From Hydrogenophaga taeniospiralis CCUG 15921 (GTDB taxonomy: Bacteria > Pseudomonadota > Gammaproteobacteria > Burkholderiales > Burkholderiaceae_C): 64,000 bases of DNA. Below are positions 27,029-36,288 of the stretch, in pieces. The position numbers were made by a program, and so were the translations under genes. The stretch covers positions 372,001 through 436,000 of the forward strand of contig NZ_BCWR01000004.1 of NCBI RefSeq assembly GCF_001592305.1, written 5' to 3'. The notes under the pieces were generated by a model that saw only the letters and a list, made by a program, of their open reading frames with translations, was not told the origin of the DNA and searched no databases. The first letter of the stretch is position 1, and each line of letters opens with the position of its first letter.

Positions 27029-27568
27029 TCAATAGCGCTCTTTGACCCCCGTGACCATGGCCTTCAACAGGCGGGCGCGCTCGATGCGGCCCATGAGCAG
27101 AGCGGCCACCGCGTGCAGGCCCACCAGAATGATCAGCGTCTCGCCGATCACCTCGTGCAGTTCCTGCAGCCACTCTTCGCCCCAGTAGGCGTCAAGCCCC
27201 TGCATCCAACCGGTCACGCCCAGCGCGAGCACCAGGCCCATGAGCGCCAGCATCATCAACGCGCCCAGCGGGTTGTGGCCCCAGTGGAACTCGGCGTGAC
27301 CCGACCACAGGCCACGCACGTGGCGCACGATGCGCCCCGGCGTCGGGAAAAAATCGGTGAAGCGCGCATGGCGCGATCCGATGAAACCCCACACCACCCG
27401 CGCCAGCACCAGGGCCGCAGCGAGGTAGCCCGCCCACTGGTGGATGGTCTCGCCGTCGTCGAGCACGAAGCTGTTCAACAGCACACAGACCACCAGGGTC
27501 CAGTGGAAAACGCGGACAAAAAGATCCCAGACCGGTCGGCTGGCTTCCAGGGTGGCAGAGGACTTCAT
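27029..27568 (-). CDS. Cytochrome b561 family protein
   Basis: This 179-residue membrane protein has four helices and paired histidines expected to bind two haems b: FVRVFHWTLVV, TIHQWAGYL, FHWGHNPLGALM and LVGLHAVAAL. It belongs to the bacterial cytochrome b561 / COG3658 group that passes electrons across the membrane to periplasmic partners. It starts 13 bp after the PepSY-like gene, so the two are probably one operon. Confidence 0.9.
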   Translation of the reverse strand: MKSSATLEASRPVWDLFVRVFHWTLVVCVLLNSFVLDDGETIHQWAGYLAAALVLARVVWGFIGSRHARFTDFFPTPGRIVRHVRGLWSGHAEFHWGHNPLGALMMLALMGLVLALGVTGWMQGLDAYWGEEWLQELHEVIGETLIILVGLHAVAALLMGRIERARLLKAMVTGVKERY

Positions 27569-27581
27569 CGCTCAATCGGGA

Positions 27582-27839
27582 TTACTTGGTTTCGAGGATG
27601 GCCGCGGTGGCGGGATCGAAATAGATCTCGACCTTTTTGCCGGCTTTGTCGAAGCCGTAGATCTCGTAGCACTCGCCCTTGGAGACTTTAAAGGTCTTGA
27701 TCTGGTAGCCCTTGTCTTCCAGGCCCTTCTTGAACGTGGCTTCAGGCATCCACTTCTCTTTGGGCACATTGCAGGTGGGGCCGGCCAGGGCGACACCGGA
27801 GGCAGCGATCAACAGGGCGGAGACGACAACTGATTTCAT
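27582..27839 (-). CDS. Periplasmic PepSY-domain protein
   Basis: This 85-residue exported protein has a signal peptide (VVVSALLIAASGVALA) followed by one PepSY-type unit: ATFKKGLEDKGYQIKTFKV, CYEIYGFDKAGKKVEIYFDP. There are two cysteines. In Burkholderiales such genes sit beside a cytochrome b561 gene, as here. The role is not established. Confidence 0.85.
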   Translation of the reverse strand: MKSVVVSALLIAASGVALAGPTCNVPKEKWMPEATFKKGLEDKGYQIKTFKVSKGECYEIYGFDKAGKKVEIYFDPATAAILETK

Positions 27840-27863
27840 GAAACATCCTTTTTCAATAGCACC

Positions 27864-27907
27864 CCAGCAAGTGCTGGTGCGGGTATTGAAAGGACTTCAC
27901 ATGAAGT
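27864..27907. promoter_or_regulatory. Two short palindromes upstream of the PepSY-b561 operon
   Basis: CCAGCA-AG-TGCTGG (27864-27877) and ACTTCA-CA-TGAAGT (27894-27907) are perfect palindromes with 2-bp centres, located 25 to 68 bp before the PepSY start. They are operator candidates for an unidentified regulator. Confidence 0.35.
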
Positions 27908-28009
27908 GAGCCTTAAGAGGCTTGTGTGAAAGTGTGACGACCCGTGAGCACCGTTACAGGTGGGCAGTGCGTCAGGAACCGGCACAGACCGTGGGCCGGA
28001 GAAACCGTA

Positions 28010-28879
28010 TCAGGCGTCTTCGGCGGGCCGTTGAGCGCCCCTGCGCCACAGCAGCATCAACGCCAGCAGGGCCGAGGCGATCATGAGGAAGAGACTGATC
28101 GCATTGAGCACCGGCGTGGCGCCCTCCCGCATGCGACTGAACATGAGCACGGTGAGCGGCGAGTCCGAGCCCACCAGCATCAGCGTGGTGTTGAAGTTCT
28201 CGAACGACATCAGGAAGGCCATGGCCGCGGCCCCGATCATGCTCGGGCGCAGGTAGGGCAAGGTGATGGTCCAGAGCACCGCGAGGCGGCTCGCGCCCAG
28301 GTTGTAGGCGGCCTCTTCGAGCGTGCGGTCGAATCGGCGCAGGCTGGCCGAGATGGTGAGCGTGGCGATGGTCACGATGTAGCAGAACTGCCCCAGGATC
28401 ACCAGTGGCAGCCCCGGACGCAGGAAGTCCAGCTCCAGGCCCCAGGTCTCGTCGGCGAAGTTGGCGATGCGGCTGGCGAAGGCGAGGATGGAGATGCCCA
28501 GGATCACGCCGGGAATCACCAGCGGCAGCATGCTCAGCAGCGCAATGGCGCTCTTGCCCGGGAACTCGAAGCGCTCCAGCAGAAAGGCGTTGCAGGTGCC
28601 CACGCCGACCGAGAGCAGCGTGACCCACAGCGCCACCCAGGCGCTCACGCCCATGCTCTGCAGCAGCTCGGCGTCGTGCAGCAGGCCGGTGCGCGCATCG
28701 CTGTTCGCGGTGAACCAGTCCAGCGTGAAGCCCATCCAGGGGGGCGTGGGGTAATCGGCGTTGTTGAACGCGAACAGCGCCACCACCAGCAGCGGCACGA
28801 ACAGGAAGACGAAGAAGCCGGTGACGAAGGCACCGAGGCCGTAGCGCTGAAGCGGGGGGCGAGGCAGGCTCGGGATCAT
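28010..28879 (-). CDS. potC: Polyamine-type ABC transporter permease, PotC-like
   Basis: This 289-residue inner-membrane permease has six hydrophobic segments. The coupling loop is EEAAYNLGASRLAVLWTITLP, the EAA motif of binding-protein-dependent permeases. Relation to PotC/YdcV is seen in FNNADYPTPPWMGFTLDWF. It is the last gene of the four-gene operon potD-potA-potB-potC, one base after potB. Specificity (putrescine, spermidine or a related compound) is inferred. Confidence 0.88.
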   Translation of the reverse strand: MIPSLPRPPLQRYGLGAFVTGFFVFLFVPLLVVALFAFNNADYPTPPWMGFTLDWFTANSDARTGLLHDAELLQSMGVSAWVALWVTLLSVGVGTCNAFLLERFEFPGKSAIALLSMLPLVIPGVILGISILAFASRIANFADETWGLELDFLRPGLPLVILGQFCYIVTIATLTISASLRRFDRTLEEAAYNLGASRLAVLWTITLPYLRPSMIGAAAMAFLMSFENFNTTLMLVGSDSPLTVLMFSRMREGATPVLNAISLFLMIASALLALMLLWRRGAQRPAEDA

Positions 28880-28880
28880 G

Positions 28881-29750
28881 TCAGCTCGCTTTCATGACGG
28901 CGCCGAAGCGCTGGCCCGTGAGCTTGAGCCCGGCCCACACCAGCAGGCTGGAGAGGAACAGCAACAGGAATCCGAAGGCCGCGCCCTGGTTCCAGTTGAA
29001 GCGGGTGATGAACTGGGTGTAGATCTGCTCGGTGAACCAGAGCGAGTTCTTGCCCCCCAGCAGCGTGGGTGTGAGGTAGTTGCCCAGGCAGAGCATGAAG
29101 ACCACGATGCAACCGGCGGCGATGCCCGGCGCGGCGTGCGGAATGACGATGCGGCGCACGATGTTGGCCGTGCTGCCACCGAGGTCGTAGGCGGCTTCGA
29201 TCAGGCTGTCGTCCAGGCTCTCCAGGCTGTTCACCAGCGGGATCACCATGAACAGCAGCGAGGCGTACACCAGACCCACCAGGATGGTGGCGTCGTGGTA
29301 CAGCAGCTCCACCGGCTGGTCGGCCAGGCCCACGGCCTGCAGCAGGCCCGAGACCACGCCGGTTTCGCGCAGCAGGATCAGCCAGCCCAGGGTGCGCACC
29401 ATCTCGCTGACCCAGAACGGCAGCAGGCACAGCACCAGCAGCACCAGCCGGGCCCGGCCCTTGGCCACCTTGGCGATGTACCAGGCGGCCGGGAACGCCA
29501 ACAGCAGCGTGACCCCCGTGGCTAGCACCGACATCACCGCCGTGCGCACGAAGGTGTTCCAGTACAGCGGCTCGTCCACGAAGGTGCGGAACTGGTCGAG
29601 GCTGGCCGCGTATTCGCCCGGCCCCACGCGCGCCTGCAGCGACAGGAAAAGCAGCTCCACATGCGGCAGGATCACCAGCCCCAGCAGCCACAGCAGCGCC
29701 GGCGCGAGCAGCACCCCGAGAAGGAAACGGCGGTGGGTGGCGGCACTCAT
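28881..29750 (-). CDS. potB: Polyamine-type ABC transporter permease, PotB-like
   Basis: This 289-residue permease has six membrane helices. The EAA loop reads IEAAYDLGGSTANIVRRIVIP. The large periplasmic loop after helix 1 (LQARVGPGEYAASLDQFRTF) is typical for PotB/YdcU. It pairs with the PotC-like permease to form the channel. Only 3 bp separate it from the ATPase gene. Confidence 0.88.
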   Translation of the reverse strand: MSAATHRRFLLGVLLAPALLWLLGLVILPHVELLFLSLQARVGPGEYAASLDQFRTFVDEPLYWNTFVRTAVMSVLATGVTLLLAFPAAWYIAKVAKGRARLVLLVLCLLPFWVSEMVRTLGWLILLRETGVVSGLLQAVGLADQPVELLYHDATILVGLVYASLLFMVIPLVNSLESLDDSLIEAAYDLGGSTANIVRRIVIPHAAPGIAAGCIVVFMLCLGNYLTPTLLGGKNSLWFTEQIYTQFITRFNWNQGAAFGFLLLFLSSLLVWAGLKLTGQRFGAVMKAS

Positions 29751-29753
29751 GGC

Positions 29754-30875
29754 TCAGGCTGCAAAGCACCAGGCCTGCGCGGGCTGGTAGGCGAAGTGCA
29801 CCGTCTCGCCGTGCTTCAGATCGGCCAGGCGGCCGGTGAGGGGCAGCGCGATGTGCAACGGCGTCTGGTTCCGGTCTTCCAGCACCTGCACGGTGGAGTT
29901 GCCGCCATCGAACAGCACGCTCTGCACGCCTGCGCTCCAGGCCGGGGCGCCCTCGGGCAGCTCGCGCGGACTGCGCCCGATCTCGATGGCCTCGGGCCGG
30001 ATGAACACGGTGGCCGGCTGGCCCACGTCCAGCGTGCCCACGCGCTGCGACCAGAGAGCCATGCCGCCAGCCGTGCGCAGCAGCACCTGCTCACCGTTGC
30101 GCGATTCGATGGTGCCCTCGAAGCGGTTGTTGTTGCCCACGAAGCCCGCCACGAACGCGGTCTGCGGCTGGTAATACAGCTGCTGCGGCGTGCCCAGTTG
30201 CTCGAAGCGGCCGTGGTTCATCACCGCCACCTGGTCGGACATGACCAGCGCTTCCGACTGGTCGTGCGTGATGTAGACGAAGGTGGTGCCCACCTCGGCC
30301 TGCAGTTGCTTGAGCTCCACCTTCATGTGCTCGCGCAGCTTGAGGTCGAGCGCGCCCAGCGGTTCGTCGAGCAGCAGCAGCGCGGGCTCCAGCACCAGCG
30401 AGCGGGCAATGGCCACGCGCTGCTTCTGCCCGCCCGAGAGCTGGTCGATGCGCTTGCCTTCGCTGCCCGGCAGGCCCACGCGCCTGAGCATGTCGGTCAC
30501 CTTGGCCTTGGCGGCGGCGCCCTTGATGCCGCGCCGCTCCAGGCCGTAGGCGATGTTCTCACCCACGCTCATCATGGGGAACAGCGCGAGGTGCTGGAAC
30601 ACCATGTTGACCGGGCGCCGGTTGGGCGCCACGCCGCGCATCGACGCGCCCTTGATCACGATGTCGCCGGCATCGGGGGCGATGAAGCCCGCCACCATGC
30701 GCAGCAGCGTGGTCTTGCCACAGCCCGAAGGCCCGAGAATGGAGAAAAACGAACCCCGCCGCACGGAAAAGCTCAGGTCATCCACCGCGGCAAACGCGCC
30801 ATAGCGTTTGCGCACGGACTGGATGTCGAGATCGTGCGTGGCGGGGCCGCCCGCGGCCGGTGTCGGCACCGCCAC
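29754..30875 (-). CDS. potA: Polyamine-type ABC transporter ATP-binding protein, PotA-like
   Basis: This 373-residue ATPase has Walker A GPSGCGKTTLLRM, Q-loop, signature LSGGQKQRVAIARSL, Walker B LLLDEPLGALD and the switch His in YITHDQSEA. The C-terminal TOBE domain (about 290-370) is present. Order and 3-bp gaps show it is expressed with its binding protein and permeases. Confidence 0.93.
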   Translation of the reverse strand: MAVPTPAAGGPATHDLDIQSVRKRYGAFAAVDDLSFSVRRGSFFSILGPSGCGKTTLLRMVAGFIAPDAGDIVIKGASMRGVAPNRRPVNMVFQHLALFPMMSVGENIAYGLERRGIKGAAAKAKVTDMLRRVGLPGSEGKRIDQLSGGQKQRVAIARSLVLEPALLLLDEPLGALDLKLREHMKVELKQLQAEVGTTFVYITHDQSEALVMSDQVAVMNHGRFEQLGTPQQLYYQPQTAFVAGFVGNNNRFEGTIESRNGEQVLLRTAGGMALWSQRVGTLDVGQPATVFIRPEAIEIGRSPRELPEGAPAWSAGVQSVLFDGGNSTVQVLEDRNQTPLHIALPLTGRLADLKHGETVHFAYQPAQAWCFAA

Positions 30876-30878
30876 GAC

Positions 30879-31943
30879 TTACTGGGCGGCCTTGACGCGG
30901 TCGAGCACGCGGCCTTCGATGTCTTCGATGCCGGCCGGCACGGCCGGGTACCACTTGATGTTCTTCAGCGCGGCTTCGGGGAAGCTCTCGGCAAACTGCT
31001 TCTTGAGCACCGGGTCCATCATCTGGTCGGCGCCCTTGCTGGCGGTGAAGTTGCCGGCCGAGGAAGCCACCTTGGCGGCGATCTCGGGGCGCATATTGAA
31101 GTTGATCCAGGCGTAGGCCGCGGCGTCGTTCTTGCCCTTGGCGGGGATGGCGAAGGTGTCCACCCAGCCCAGCGCGCCCGATTTCGGCGCCACGAACTTC
31201 ACGTCGGGATTGGCCTTGTTCAGCTCCCAGCCGCCGGTGTCCCACATCATGGCCGTGGTGAGTTCACCCGAGCGGATGCCGGCGAGCAGCTGGTCCTTGC
31301 CGTCCCAGTAGAACTTCACATTCTTCTTGCACTCGGTGAGCTTCTTGCCCATGTCGTCCATCAGCGCGCTGTAGGCCTTGGCGTCGCCGTAAAGAGCGAA
31401 CGGGTCCTTGCCGGAGGCGAAGGCCATGGCGATCAGCGTGGGGCGCTTCAGGCGCATGCTGACCTTGCCGGCGTTTTCGGCGGCGCACAGGTCGGCGTAG
31501 TCGGTGGCCTTGGAGGTCTTGGTGTTCACCACCAGGCCGTCGGTGCCCCAGATGTGCGGCAGGCCGTAGACCTTGCCGCCGACCGTGGTGTTTTTCTTGG
31601 TCGCGTCGAGCATGGACGGGATGAACAGATCGGCCTTGATCTTGGACAGGTCCAGCGGCTTGTAGATCCTGAACTCGGTCTGCGGGCCGGCGATGCGGTC
31701 CTGGCTGGGCTGGGCGAGGTCGAAGCCGGCACCGGCGGTGGCGCGCAGCTTGGAGATCATCTCTTCGTTGTTGGAGGTGGTCACCTCGACCTTGAAACCG
31801 GTTTCCTTGGTGAACTGTTCCACCACGTCCTTGGGCACATAACCGCCCCAGGTCAGCAGGCGCAGGGTCTTGTCTTGCGCCTGGGCGCCGCCGGCGGCCA
31901 GCACCAGCGTGGCCAGGACGAGGGTGGACAACTTGTTCTTCAT
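30879..31943 (-). CDS. potD: Periplasmic polyamine-type binding protein, PotD-like
   Basis: This 354-residue exported binding protein has a signal peptide KLSTLVLATLVLAAGGAQAQ. The mature start KTLRLLTWGGYVPKDVVEQF is characteristic of the PotD/PotF family. Later LPHIWGTDGLVVN and SGELTTAMMWDTGGW continue the fold. The start was placed directly before the signal peptide. It is the first gene of the transporter operon; the 160-bp region upstream contains no other recognised gene. Confidence 0.88.
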   Translation of the reverse strand: MKNKLSTLVLATLVLAAGGAQAQDKTLRLLTWGGYVPKDVVEQFTKETGFKVEVTTSNNEEMISKLRATAGAGFDLAQPSQDRIAGPQTEFRIYKPLDLSKIKADLFIPSMLDATKKNTTVGGKVYGLPHIWGTDGLVVNTKTSKATDYADLCAAENAGKVSMRLKRPTLIAMAFASGKDPFALYGDAKAYSALMDDMGKKLTECKKNVKFYWDGKDQLLAGIRSGELTTAMMWDTGGWELNKANPDVKFVAPKSGALGWVDTFAIPAKGKNDAAAYAWINFNMRPEIAAKVASSAGNFTASKGADQMMDPVLKKQFAESFPEAALKNIKWYPAVPAGIEDIEGRVLDRVKAAQ

Positions 31944-32107
31944 GGAGGAACTCGCTTTCAGAGTGGGTGTGTGACAGATCGGAACTGAAAGGCGCCCATG
32001 AACCGTGCCGCGGGCGCCCACCGGATGTGCAGCACGCAGAATCCGGTAAAGGTCAGAATAAGTCAAGGCTGTGAAAGTGGTGTGACAGGCACCCGCCGCG
32101 CCGCCGC

Positions 32108-32590
32108 TCAAGCGGCGAGGTGCACGGCGTCAAAGCCCAGGTGGTGCATGAACTCGCGCAGGATCAGCACCAGGGCATCGCCCGTGGGGTCATCGAAGCC
32201 CGTGCCGCGCGCCGACGGAGCCCCCATGGCGCGCGCCGCCAGCGCCTGGTACCACTGCTCGACCGTGGCCAGTGAAATGGCCTCATGCTCCACCCCCTGA
32301 ATGGCCCCATCGCGTCGCAAGGGCGCCACTGCATCGCGCGCCACCCAGAGCCGGGCGCCAGGCGGCACGCGGGGGTGCAGCCCTTCGATCTGGTCCTCCA
32401 CCACCTGGATCGCGTGCTCGATCGCCCACGGCGACGGGCCACCACCCGCCCCGCTCGTGGGCCACAAGGTGCTCAGCCCGATGGGCAGGGCGAAGCGTTC
32501 GTCGGCCATGCCCGGCCGCTGCAGCACGACGCCGGTTTCCTGCACGCCGACGTCCAGCCGCAGGGTGGTTGACGTGGCGGGCTGTGCCAT
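32108..32590 (-). CDS. Conserved-looking protein of unknown function
   Basis: This 160-residue soluble protein starts at MAQPATSTTLRLDVGVQETG and lies 11 bp downstream of the DODA-type dioxygenase gene in the same direction, so it is probably cotranscribed. It has no signal peptide, membrane segment or recognised motif. It is acidic and leucine-rich, with a single tryptophan-rich region near the middle. An alternative longer frame over the dioxygenase gene is not supported. Confidence 0.55.
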   Translation of the reverse strand: MAQPATSTTLRLDVGVQETGVVLQRPGMADERFALPIGLSTLWPTSGAGGGPSPWAIEHAIQVVEDQIEGLHPRVPPGARLWVARDAVAPLRRDGAIQGVEHEAISLATVEQWYQALAARAMGAPSARGTGFDDPTGDALVLILREFMHHLGFDAVHLAA

Positions 32591-32601
32591 GGCGGCCCGC
32601 T

Positions 32602-33420
32602 TCAGGCCGCCAGCGTGGCGGCAGACGCGTCGGGCACCGCGCCGAACAGGTACGCGTCCATGGCGAGCACGCCGTGGGTGATGCCACCGTACACGCGCGT
32701 GGCCGGCACCTGCGCACCGGCGGCGCCCGCGGCCACCATCAGCGGCCACAGGTGCTCGGCCGTGGGGTGGGCGCGCTGTGCGTGGGGCGCCACCACCATG
32801 GTCTGCTGCAGCCGCGCGTGGTCGCGGTCGGCCACGGTCTGGGCGACCCAGGCCGCGAACTCGGCGGCGTAGCCCTCCCCATCGGCGCCCGGTTCACCGA
32901 AGCGGACTTCGTAGAGGTTGTGCGTGAGGCTGCCCGAACCGACGATGAGCACGCCCTCGTCCGCCAGCGGCGCCAGCGCCTGACCGAAGGCATAGGCCCG
33001 CTCGCCGTCCAGCCGCGCCGGCAGCGACACCTGGAACACCGGCACATCGGCCTGCGGCAACAGGTACAGCAGCGGCACCCAGGCGCCGTGGTCCAGCCCC
33101 TGCTGAGGAGCCGCCTCGGCCACCCAGCCCGCGGCGTGCAGCACCTCGATGGCGCGCTGCGCCACCGCTGGCGCACCCGGCGCGGGGTACTGCAACTGGT
33201 AGAGCGCGGGCGGGAAGCCGCCGAAATCGTGCACGGTCTGCGGCGCGGCGCTGATGGACACGCGCGGCTCGCGCGTCATCCAGTGCGGCGAAACGACCAG
33301 CACAGCCTTGGGGCGCGGCAAGGTCTTGCCCAACGCGGTGAGCGCCGGACCGGCCAGGCCGGGTTCGATGGCGAAGGTGGGTGAGCCGTGGGAGACGAAG
33401 AGCGTGGGCAGGCGGGGCAT
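32602..33420 (-). CDS. DODA-type extradiol aromatic ring-opening dioxygenase (YgiD-like)
   Basis: This 272-residue member of the LigB superfamily uses a single metal. Visible ligand motifs are LFVSHGSPTFAIE (His), VVSPHWMTREPRV (His), SGSLTHNLYEVRF and HPTAEHLWPL. E. coli YgiD cleaves DOPA at the 4,5 position. The start MPRLPTLFV leaves the N-terminal His motif at the usual place. It is followed by a small unknown protein. The physiological substrate is unknown. Confidence 0.88.
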   Translation of the reverse strand: MPRLPTLFVSHGSPTFAIEPGLAGPALTALGKTLPRPKAVLVVSPHWMTREPRVSISAAPQTVHDFGGFPPALYQLQYPAPGAPAVAQRAIEVLHAAGWVAEAAPQQGLDHGAWVPLLYLLPQADVPVFQVSLPARLDGERAYAFGQALAPLADEGVLIVGSGSLTHNLYEVRFGEPGADGEGYAAEFAAWVAQTVADRDHARLQQTMVVAPHAQRAHPTAEHLWPLMVAAGAAGAQVPATRVYGGITHGVLAMDAYLFGAVPDASAATLAA

Positions 33421-33566
33421 CGGGGTCTTTCGCAGAGCCACCAGGCGGTGGCGATGACCCAAACTGTAGATCGCGAGACGGCCGCAGAGATTCGAGGCGT
33501 TTGCAGGTTGGCGTCAAATTTGTTGATGGTGGCCTGCCAGGGAACGACTGTCGGCAACGGCGCGCC

Positions 33567-34046
33567 TCAGCCGCGCCGAGCCGCTTCGATCACTGCGATG
33601 TCGATCTTTCTCATCTCCATCATGGCGTCGAACGAGCGCTTGGCCGCCGCCGGATCGGGATCGGCGATCGCGGCCGTCAGGGCGCGGGGCGTGATCTGCC
33701 ACGACAGCCCCCATTTGTCCTTGCACCAGCCGCAGGCGCTTTCCTGACCGCCGTTGCCGACGATCGCGTTCCACAAACGGTCCGTTTCGGCCTGGTCATC
33801 GGTCGCGACCTGGAACGAGAAGGCTTCGCTGTGCTTGAACGCCGGCCCCCCGTTCAGGCCGAGGCACGGGATGCCCATCACCGTGAACTCGACCGTCAAC
33901 ACATCGCCCTGCTTGCCCGAGGGATAGTCGCCGGGCGCGCGATAGACCGCGCCCACGGCGCTGTCCGGGAAGGTTTTGGCGTAGAACGTCGCGGCATCCA
34001 GCGCGGTGCCGTCGTACCAGAGGCAAGTCGTGTTCTTGCTGGTCAT
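33567..34046 (-). CDS. VOC-superfamily protein (PhnB / 3-demethylubiquinone methyltransferase-like fold)
   Basis: This 159-residue protein begins KNTTCLWYDGTALDAATFYA and contains FPDSAVGAVYRAPGDYPSGK, GIPCLGLNGGPAFKHSEAFS and KWGLSWQITPRAL, the usual pattern of the PhnB-like VOC group. Despite the historic methyltransferase name, these are glyoxalase-fold proteins whose substrates are mostly unknown. AGGAG lies 8 nt upstream of the start. Confidence 0.88.
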   Translation of the reverse strand: MTSKNTTCLWYDGTALDAATFYAKTFPDSAVGAVYRAPGDYPSGKQGDVLTVEFTVMGIPCLGLNGGPAFKHSEAFSFQVATDDQAETDRLWNAIVGNGGQESACGWCKDKWGLSWQITPRALTAAIADPDPAAAKRSFDAMMEMRKIDIAVIEAARRG

Positions 34047-34279
34047 GGGGATTCTCCTGAGATGAAACACCCGCCGCGCTGCGCGCACGGACAACTGCCC
34101 TGGGGCAGCGCTCCGGTGCGACCTTACGCCACGGCGCCGATCCCATGAAGCCGTACCCACGACCGGAATCGGGTCATCCCCGACCCGGGCTCTCCGGCCA
34201 CAAGGACGCAAGCCGGCTTTCGACCCGATGCCATGCAGCAGGCCAGCAGCCCCGGCACGCCGCTGGGATAATCCCACCC

Positions 34280-35407
34280 ATGGCAAACAAACAGCGTGTG
34301 GTGGTCGGTTTGAGCGGGGGCGTGGACTCCGCGGTGAGCGCGTACCTGCTCAAGGAGCAGGGCTACGAGGTCATCGGCATCTTCATGAAGAACTGGGAAG
34401 ACGACGACAACAGCGAGTACTGCTCGTCGAACATCGACTTCGTGGACGCGGCCAGCGTGGCCGACGTGCTGGGCATCGAGATCGAACACGTCAACTTCGC
34501 GGCCGAGTACAAGGACCGCGTGTTCGCCGAATTCCTGCGCGAGTACTCGGCCGGGCGCACGCCCAACCCCGACATCCTCTGCAACGCCGAGATCAAGTTC
34601 AAGGCGTTTCTGGACCACGCCATGCGCCTGGGCGCACAAAAGATCGCCACCGGGCACTACGCGCGCGTGCGCCAGAACGAAGCAACGGGAAAGCACGAGC
34701 TGCTCAAGGGCCTGGACCCGCTGAAGGACCAGAGCTACTTTTTGCACCGGCTGAACCAGGCACAGCTCTCCAAGACGCTGTTTCCGGTCGGCGAGCTGCC
34801 CAAGACCGAGGTGCGCCGCATCGCCGCCGAGATCGGCCTGCCCAACGCGAAGAAAAAAGACAGCACCGGCATCTGCTTCATTGGCGAGCGGCCGTTCCGC
34901 GATTTCCTGAACCGCTACATCGCCAAGGAACCGGGCCCGATCAAGGAGCCCAACGGCCGCACCATCGGGAAACACGTCGGCTTGAGCTTCTACACGCTGG
35001 GCCAGCGCCAGGGCCTGGGCATCGGCGGCGTGCGCGAAAAGGGCGCGCAGAAGGGCGGCAACGAACACGAGCCCTGGTTCGTCGCCCGCAAGGACATGGA
35101 AAAAAACACCCTCTGGGTGGTGCAAGGCCACGACCACCCCTGGCTGCTCTCGCCCGCGCTGCGCGCGCAGGATGCGAGCTGGGTGGCGGGCCACGCGCCC
35201 GCTGCGGGCGATCTGGCGGCCAAGACGCGCTACCGCCAGGCCGACGCGCCCTGCCGCTTCGAAGCCGACGGCGACACGGGTTTCACGCTGCGTTTTGCCG
35301 ACCCCCAGTGGGCGGTGACGCCCGGCCAGAGCGCCGTGGTGTACGACGGTGAGGTCTGTCTGGGCGGCGGCGTGATCACCACCGAAGCGGCCACCGCACC
35401 CGCCTGA
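34280..35407 (+). CDS. mnmA: tRNA-specific 2-thiouridylase MnmA
   Basis: This 375-residue enzyme thiolates U34 of tRNAs for Lys, Glu and Gln. It shows the PP-loop [38 protein letters not shown] with the first catalytic Cys, and [14 protein letters not shown] with the second. The C-terminal beta-barrel ends in [13 protein letters not shown]. It is convergent with a methyltransferase gene (7-bp gap). The ribosome site is weak. Confidence 0.97.
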   Translation: MANKQRVVVGLSGGVDSAVSAYLLKEQGYEVIGIFMKNWEDDDNSEYCSSNIDFVDAASVADVLGIEIEHVNFAAEYKDRVFAEFLREYSAGRTPNPDILCNAEIKFKAFLDHAMRLGAQKIATGHYARVRQNEATGKHELLKGLDPLKDQSYFLHRLNQAQLSKTLFPVGELPKTEVRRIAAEIGLPNAKKKDSTGICFIGERPFRDFLNRYIAKEPGPIKEPNGRTIGKHVGLSFYTLGQRQGLGIGGVREKGAQKGGNEHEPWFVARKDMEKNTLWVVQGHDHPWLLSPALRAQDASWVAGHAPAAGDLAAKTRYRQADAPCRFEADGDTGFTLRFADPQWAVTPGQSAVVYDGEVCLGGGVITTEAATAPA

Positions 35408-35414
35408 ACGCCGA

Positions 35415-36137
35415 TCAGCCTTTGCGGCGCAGCAGCCGCACGTGCATGGGCCGCACGAAGTCCGCGCCGTCGGGGCCGCAGTGCGGATCAAACGCGGCGC
35501 GCACGCGCAGGGCGATGGCGGGCGTGATGCCGTGGTCGGCGAAGCTGGGATAAAGCATGCGTTGCGCAAATTCGTCCCAGCTCTTGAAGTGCACCGGTTG
35601 CGCGAAGCGCCGTTCGGCCACGGGCTCCCAGTGCCCGCCACGGGCCAGCGCGCGGTCCAGCGCGGCCTGCGCCGCCGGACGCACCACCCCCTCGTCGTTG
35701 TACAGGCGAACCACCTCATTGAGCGCGCCGCCGTAGATGGGCTCGCTTACATAAAACAGGCCCCCCGGGCGCAGCACGCGCGCGACCTCGGCGAGCGCCG
35801 TGTCCATGGCCGGGATGGGCACGTGGTGCAGCGACTTGAGCATCAGCGCCAGGTCGAACGACCCGCCGTCGAAGGGCACGGCCTCGGCGCTCGCGGCGAC
35901 GAAGTGCAGGCCCGCCTGCGGGCGCTCCAGGTTTTTCGCGTGCTGGGTGGCGTCCACCTCCAGCCCCGTGACCTGGCACAGCGGCCAGCGCCGCAGCAGA
36001 TCACGCGCCAGGCGCGCGTTGCCACAACCGAGTTCGATGATGGCCTGCTGGCGCAGCGGCACCAGCTCGGCGAGCACGTCGAGCTCGTCGCGCACCAGGG
36101 GCAAAAGATCGGAAGGCGTCGGGTGGGTGGTGGTCAT
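35415..36137 (-). CDS. SAM-dependent methyltransferase (class I)
   Basis: This 240-residue enzyme has motif I IIELGCGNARLARDLL, an acidic residue at the end of strand 2 (VTGLEVDATQ), a motif II-like region FDLALMLKSLHHVP and RVLRPGGLFYVSEPIYG. It resembles the UbiE/Methyltransf_11 group. The substrate is unknown. The start MTTTHPTPSDLLPLV was chosen over an ATG 17 codons earlier, which would add a hydrophobic stretch. Confidence 0.85.
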   Translation of the reverse strand: MTTTHPTPSDLLPLVRDELDVLAELVPLRQQAIIELGCGNARLARDLLRRWPLCQVTGLEVDATQHAKNLERPQAGLHFVAASAEAVPFDGGSFDLALMLKSLHHVPIPAMDTALAEVARVLRPGGLFYVSEPIYGGALNEVVRLYNDEGVVRPAAQAALDRALARGGHWEPVAERRFAQPVHFKSWDEFAQRMLYPSFADHGITPAIALRVRAAFDPHCGPDGADFVRPMHVRLLRRKG

Positions 36138-36180
36138 GGCAGCGGGGCTCAAGGCCGAAAAAAGTATCAGGGGCTTGCGA

Positions 36181-36209
36181 TTTCTCATGGATACCCTGAT
36201 GAGTATAGA
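36181..36209 (+). promoter_or_regulatory. Candidate promoter and CTCAT/ATGAG repeat upstream of the DsrE gene
   Basis: TTTCTC (36181-36186), 17 bp, TATAGA (36204-36209) forms a weak sigma-70-type pair. The spacer contains the inverted repeat CTCAT-N10-ATGAG, a possible operator. The 5' untranslated region would be about 70 nt. Confidence 0.3.
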
Positions 36210-36288
36210 AAGAATGGTGGCTTCTCTCTGGCGGAAGCCAGAGCCTGTCCCCCGACGTCACCGTCATCCCCTTTCAAGGAATTCGCAC

